Shown here piece after piece: positions 38,009-42,118 of a stretch of DNA of 42,118 nucleotides. Position 1 is the stretch's first letter, and every line of letters begins with the position of its first letter. This DNA comes from Chloroflexota bacterium (GTDB lineage Bacteria; Chloroflexota; Limnocylindria; Limnocylindrales; CSP1-4). Where the stretch lies: positions 1 through 42,118 of the forward strand of contig SCUO01000065.1 of the NCBI GenBank assembly GCA_004297395.1, written 5' to 3'. Made by a program: the position numbers and the translations under genes. A model generated the notes under the pieces. That model was given only the letters and a program-made list of their open reading frames with translations. It did no database searches and was not told the DNA's origin.

Positions 38009-40758
38009 GCCGGTGGCAAATCGGCGGTCCTCGCGAGGTCGAGCGCGTGCTTGATCGTCAGGCGACTGCCGAATTCCGTCGCCTGGGCGACTCGAGCCGC
38101 CGGCAGCGACGCCCTGGCCCGCTCGACGAACTCCTGGCCCGGTGTCTGCTCGGAGTAGACGTTGACGATCCCTTCCTCCCGCGCGAACACCTCGGCGGCG
38201 GCGGCGATCTGCACGGCCCGTTCGTGGTCGCCCTCGACGCTTGCCGCGGCAGCCAGCCCGGTCAGCGAGACCCCCACCCCGCGCAGGCTGGCTACATCCG
38301 TGTAGGCCTGGATGGAGTCCAGGAATCGGCGGCGAGCGTCGCTCGCGTTCCCGTCTCGCAGGTGCACCCAGGCCATCTCGCCGAGGATCCTCGCCTCTTC
38401 GGCCCGATCGCCGACAGCTTCGTACGCTGCGAGCGATCGCCCGTAGAGGTCGAGGGCGGAGGCCAGGTCACCCCTACCGACGGCCTGTCCCGCGAGGCCG
38501 CCCAGCGACAGGGCGGCTCCCTCCTGGTCACCGATGACCTCCTGGATCCGGAGTCCGTGCTCAAAGCGCGCTCGCGCCGTCTCGAGATCGCCGGCGACCG
38601 CGTGGAGGATGCCGACGAGACTCGACGCGAAGCCCTCGGCCCAGGTGAAGCCCGCGGCCCGGCTCCGCTCGATTCCCTCCTCCATCAGCCGGATCCCGGC
38701 CGGCAGGTCGAAACGGAATTGGCCGAACCCGGCCAGGAACGCGCCGATGCACAGCTCTCGATCTGCGCCCAGGCGGGACGCGATGCGATACGCCTCGGCC
38801 CACTCGTCGTTCGCCCGGTCGAACTGGCCGAGCACATCCGACGCCAGTCCAGCGGTCACCAGGGCACCCGCACGCCCGGCCGTGGGAGGGCCGCCCTCGA
38901 CGCCGCCGAGGAAGGACGTGGCGTACTCCCGAGCGGTGAGGTTCTTGCCGCGGATGTGCCAGTACAGCCACAGGTCGCCGCACAGCTGCAGGCCCGCTTC
39001 GGAGGCGGCCGCGTCGCCCTCCCGCGCCGCCGCCAGGAACGTGTCCAGCGCCGCCACGAGGTTGCCCTCGTCGGCGATGCCGCGTTCGAGGGACCCGGCC
39101 TGCTCGGTGCCCTCGATGCCATCGCGAATGCTCCGGGCGAGGTCCGCGAACCGTCGGGCGTGCCGCAGCGCGACATCGCCCCTCTCACCCGCCGCCTCGA
39201 GCCGCTCGCGCGCGTACTCACCGATCGTTTGCAGCATGCGGAGCCGGTTGCCCTGGCCGTCCACCTGCACGAGGGCGTTGTCGATGAGCGACTCCAGGTC
39301 ATCGAGGCTGCTGTCGCCCGGGTCGGCGCAGACGGCCTCGACATCGGCGATCGTGCAGCCGCCGACGAACACCGCAAGACGTCGGAAGGTGCGCTGCTCC
39401 GAGGCCGAAAGGAGATCGTGGCTCCAGTCGATCGCGGCTCGCAGGGTCTGCTGTCGCTCCGGCACGTCGCGCGAACCGGATGTCAGGACGTTCAGGGCGT
39501 GGTCGAGCCGGTCGAGCAGGGCTTCGGGCGACAGGACCCGCAGGCGGGCCGCCGCGAGCTCGATCGCGAGCGGCAGGCCATCCAGGCGGCGGCACACCGC
39601 CGCGATGGCATCGGCGTTCTCGGGCGTCAGGGCAAATGACCCCCTCGTCGTCCTCGCGCGCTCCACGAACAGGGCGATGGCCGGGTAGTCGAGCAGGGAC
39701 TCGACGGTCTCGGAATCCGTCGACGCTGGGAGGGCAAGCGCCGCCAGCGGGTACTCCTGCTCCGCGGTGATCCGCAGCGGCGTCCGGCTCGATGTCACGA
39801 TCCGCAGGTTCGGGCAGGCTGTCACCAGTCCCGCCACCTCGCGGGCGGCTCGCACGATCTGCTCCAGATTGTCGAGGAGCAGGAGCGCCTTCCTGTCGCC
39901 GATGAGCGCGACGACACCATCACCGAGGGTCCGCCCCTCGGCCTCCTTGACGTCCAGCGCCGCCGCGAGGGCAGGCACAAAACCCTCTGGCGCGGCGACG
40001 CCGGCCAGCGGGATGAATGCAACACCGTCGAGGAACTCCGGCGCGAGCGCCCGGCCGACCTCGACCAGGATCCGCGTCTTCCCGATGCCTCCCGGCCCGG
40101 TGATGGTCACGACCCGACGATCGCGCACCAGGGCGACGATTGATTCAAGGTCGGCAGCCCGACCGATGACGGGCGTGACGGGGTCCGGGAGATTGCTGGG
40201 AAGGCTGGCGAAGCGCTCGCCCTTGCCTTCGAGGTCGCGTGGGTCGGGCACCACGATGCCCGCGGCGGCGATGGCGTACAGCTCGAACGGCCGGCCAACA
40301 TTCTTGAGCTTGAACCGCCCCAGGCCGACGGCCCCGATATCGGGCCGGTTCCTGATCAGGTCGAACGCCGCGTCCGACAGCATCACGCCACCGGGCACCG
40401 CGAACGACTCGATCCGCGCGGCGATGTTCACCGGGTCACCGATCAGCCCGTGGGGCTCGACGATCACCTCGCCGACATGGATGCCGACCCGCATCGGGAC
40501 ATCGTGCTTGGCAAGCTCCCGCTGGATCTCGACCGCGGCCTGGACCGCGGCGAGCGAGCTCGGGAACATGCTCATCGTGCCGTCGCCGAGGCGTTGCACG
40601 ATCGTCCCACCGAAGGCGTCGTGACCACGCTCGACCGCCGTCGTGTAGCGGTTCCGCTTGTCGAGCGCGACGCGCTCGTCGGCCTGGAACAGGGCTGTGT
40701 AGCCGACCAAGTCGGTAAACATCACCGCGACGAGCCGGCGATCGAGCTCCTCGTCCAC
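38005..40758 (-). CDS. adenylate cyclase / NB-ARC-like ATPase / TPR signalling protein
   Basis: A 917-residue regulator. Residues 5-170 are a class III cyclase domain: LVAVMFTDLVGYTALF and QRLGDGTMSMFPS hold the metal Asp residues, and GDPVNIAARIES the Asn/Arg. A STAND ATPase follows: Walker A TGPGGIGKTR near residue 218, Walker B ALLLLDNLEQI, then RIVTSSRTPL and LDGLPLAIELAAARL. The C-terminal 450 residues are helical TPR-type repeats. No C-terminal DNA-binding domain is present. Similar multidomain cyclases occur in mycobacteria. The GTG at 40758 is chosen because GGGAGG stands 10 nt upstream and the cyclase domain begins at once. The stop overlaps an ATPase remnant. Confidence 0.88.
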   Translation of the reverse strand: MDEELDRRLVAVMFTDLVGYTALFQADERVALDKRNRYTTAVERGHDAFGGTIVQRLGDGTMSMFPSSLAAVQAAVEIQRELAKHDVPMRVGIHVGEVIVEPHGLIGDPVNIAARIESFAVPGGVMLSDAAFDLIRNRPDIGAVGLGRFKLKNVGRPFELYAIAAAGIVVPDPRDLEGKGERFASLPSNLPDPVTPVIGRAADLESIVALVRDRRVVTITGPGGIGKTRILVEVGRALAPEFLDGVAFIPLAGVAAPEGFVPALAAALDVKEAEGRTLGDGVVALIGDRKALLLLDNLEQIVRAAREVAGLVTACPNLRIVTSSRTPLRITAEQEYPLAALALPASTDSETVESLLDYPAIALFVERARTTRGSFALTPENADAIAAVCRRLDGLPLAIELAAARLRVLSPEALLDRLDHALNVLTSGSRDVPERQQTLRAAIDWSHDLLSASEQRTFRRLAVFVGGCTIADVEAVCADPGDSSLDDLESLIDNALVQVDGQGNRLRMLQTIGEYARERLEAAGERGDVALRHARRFADLARSIRDGIEGTEQAGSLERGIADEGNLVAALDTFLAAAREGDAAASEAGLQLCGDLWLYWHIRGKNLTAREYATSFLGGVEGGPPTAGRAGALVTAGLASDVLGQFDRANDEWAEAYRIASRLGADRELCIGAFLAGFGQFRFDLPAGIRLMEEGIERSRAAGFTWAEGFASSLVGILHAVAGDLETARARFEHGLRIQEVIGDQEGAALSLGGLAGQAVGRGDLASALDLYGRSLAAYEAVGDRAEEARILGEMAWVHLRDGNASDARRRFLDSIQAYTDVASLRGVGVSLTGLAAAASVEGDHERAVQIAAAAEVFAREEGIVNVYSEQTPGQEFVERARASLPAARVAQATEFGSRLTIKHALDLARTADLPPA

Positions 40759-40905
40759 GGACCTTCGCCTCCCGGTGGCCGAATCAGGGCGCGCTGACAA
40801 TAGCCGTAATCGGTGTCTGCGGCGGTGCCGAGACATGGATGGACGGGGGCCCCTTCGCGCCACACCGCCCGTGTCCGGCGTCGCGTACTCAAGCCGGTCC
40901 GAGAC

Positions 40906-41730
40906 TCACCCGGGAGTGTCTCTTCCGCCACGCTTGTCGCTCCCGGGCTGCGCGCGCGGCTCGGCTGCGTCGCCCATGTAGTTGTCGAGCACCACCTGCT
41001 CCCAGCCCTCCTCGGGCAGGCCCAGCTCGGCGCGCTCGGCGGGCGACATCGTCGCCAGCATCGCCACCGACTTGCGAGCCATGATCGCCCGATTGGCCGG
41101 GCTGCCCGCCCGCACCAGCCACCGCGCCTTCCGCTCCGCCGCCGAGGGCTTGTTCCGGTCGGCCGCCGTCTTCCGGGTCACCCAGCGCCCGAGCCACGCC
41201 TCCAGCGAGGGAGCTCGCTCGGTGAACGACTCCCGGAATCGTGCCGCGCTCGCCCACTCCGTGAGGTCTTCCGGGTCCCAGTCGAGCACTGCCCCGGTCG
41301 CCACGTCGACGCAGGTCCAGCCCACCCCGAGTCGGACGAGCGGCAGCATCGTGGGCGGCCAGGCGCGCCGCCGGGGCAGCTCGTCGCCGGCCCGCAGCCG
41401 GCGCGTCTCGACCTCGATGCGGGCGAGCGGCAGCAGCCCCTCCTCCGGCCCGAAGCCCCCGTCGGCGACCTCGGTATAGACGCGGACGAGGAACGACGGC
41501 AGGGCAGCGCCGAGGGCCGCCTCCACGGCCCGGACGTCGGCCGTCGATGCGCGACGAGGGCCGGCGCCACCGCCGCCAAAGCGCAGGCCACCGAGCGACA
41601 GCTTGCCGAGGATCGAGCCGAGGCCACCGGGGCGAAGGTCGGTGCGACGATCGGGATCGGCCGCCCGGGCCCGGAGCTGCTCGAGCAGCGTCTCGACGTC
41701 GGGCGAAGGAGGCGGTGCGCTCGAGGTCAT
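40906..41730 (-). CDS. SMI1/KNR4 (SUKH) domain protein
   Basis: A 274-residue protein. About residues 60-190 carry an SMI1/KNR4 domain: VRAVEAALGAALPSFLVRVY, EVADGGFGPEEGLLPL, and GVGWTCVDVATGAVLDWDPE. In bacteria this superfamily includes immunity proteins of contact-dependent toxins and other protein-binding modules, but no toxin gene is near. The C-terminus (about 190-260) is charged and helical. The ATG overlaps the stop of the DUF302 gene by one base (TGATG), so the two are co-translated. Confidence 0.8.
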   Translation of the reverse strand: MTSSAPPPSPDVETLLEQLRARAADPDRRTDLRPGGLGSILGKLSLGGLRFGGGGAGPRRASTADVRAVEAALGAALPSFLVRVYTEVADGGFGPEEGLLPLARIEVETRRLRAGDELPRRRAWPPTMLPLVRLGVGWTCVDVATGAVLDWDPEDLTEWASAARFRESFTERAPSLEAWLGRWVTRKTAADRNKPSAAERKARWLVRAGSPANRAIMARKSVAMLATMSPAERAELGLPEEGWEQVVLDNYMGDAAEPRAQPGSDKRGGRDTPG

Positions 41731-42118
41731 CAGGTCCGCGGCACGAGGGCACCGATCGCCCGCTCCAGCCGCTCCCGGGCCTCGAGCGCCACCGGGCGGA
41801 TCGCCGGGTCGTCGACCATCCCGAGCACCGCCATCGGATCCATGGCCTCGATGATCGTGTCATCGCCCGCCTCGCGCAGGACGACGTTGCAGGGCAGCAG
41901 GGCGCCGATCGACTCGTCGGCCTCGAGGGCACGGTGGGCCAGGGCCGGGTTGCAGGCCCCGAGGATCACGTATGGGGGCCGCTCGATCCCGAGCTTCGCA
42001 TGCAGCGTTGCCCGGACGTCGATCTCGGTGATGACACCAAAGCCCTCTGCCCGGAGGGCGGATTCGACCAATGTCCGAGCCGCGGCGAGCGGACCCGGAA
42101 CCCGGGTCCCGAACGTGA
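41730..42118 (-). CDS. DUF302 protein, 5' end beyond the window
   Basis: The frame is open to the right edge (codons from 42116), giving at least 128 residues. ALRAEGFGVITEIDVRATL, YVILGACNPALAHRAL and IGALLPCNVVLRE are the DUF302 signature, including its two conserved Cys. The fold is a small dimer of unknown function, sometimes linked with metal or thiol chemistry. An in-frame TTG at 42071 exists, but the domain clearly begins earlier (FGTRVPGPLAAARTL), so the true start is outside. Confidence 0.85.
   Translation of the reverse strand, partial: TFGTRVPGPLAAARTLVESALRAEGFGVITEIDVRATLHAKLGIERPPYVILGACNPALAHRALEADESIGALLPCNVVLREAGDDTIIEAMDPMAVLGMVDDPAIRPVALEARERLERAIGALVPRT

Noticed and set aside
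37798-39639. 613-codon plus-strand frame opposite the cyclase/ATPase gene
   Set aside because: The minus strand carries cyclase, Walker A and Walker B motifs in order; this frame has none.

Overview
The window is GC-rich (about 70% by eye), with tightly packed genes, many 1-4 nt start/stop overlaps and GTG starts. No rRNA, phage genes, intact insertion sequence or CRISPR array is visible. The gene mix (paired TadE proteins, a universal-stress/GpgS fusion, an UMF1-type transporter, apparently leaderless promoters) suggests an uncultured soil or freshwater member of Chloroflexota, perhaps Limnocylindria-like. That placement is an inference from style and content; no marker gene in the window proves it.

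Layout. 1-3064: tail of an HNH endonuclease, CCA-adding enzyme, small TPR protein, UDP-glucose 4-epimerase. 3100-5351: UMF1-type transporter and a DNA-ligase-like protein lacking the catalytic lysine. 5500-10791: a probable glucosylglycerate cluster made of a GT-A glycosyltransferase, a protein fusing two universal-stress domains to glucosyl-3-phosphoglycerate synthase, and a glycerate kinase fused to an endonuclease III. 10925-11727: a frameshifted XRE/PD-(D/E)XK gene with tandem repeats upstream. 12011-14252: a two-component system, followed by a small membrane protein on the other strand.

14599-22505 is the most striking region. Three consecutive modules each encode a long TadE-like pseudopilin with an extra C-terminal domain, a short TadE-like pseudopilin and a TadG-like protein. 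The two TadE genes overlap as GTGA in every module. A shared sequence box lies 50-52 nt before each module, and hairpins follow each one. No Tad ATPase, platform protein, secretin, prepilin peptidase or Flp pilin is present, so the modules must use machinery encoded elsewhere or form a separate surface structure.

22666-33113: nitrilase-family hydrolase, a lipoprotein, an unknown protein, an MFS transporter overlapping an RraA-family gene, then a TetR regulator divergent from a GcvT-like aminomethyltransferase and a phytoene-dehydrogenase-like flavoprotein, a DAO-family flavoprotein with an operator-like palindrome, and CorA. 33183-36095: an intact tRNA-Thr(CGT) and, 2.8 kb away, a degenerate copy of its 3' part. 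These bracket a cupin/cyclase gene, an MFS gene and an MFS remnant, as in a decayed tRNA-integrated island. 36174-42118: a DHFR-like reductase, an AraC regulator, a P-loop ATPase remnant, a large cyclase/NB-ARC-type ATPase/TPR regulator, an SMI1/KNR4 protein and a DUF302 protein cut by the window edge.
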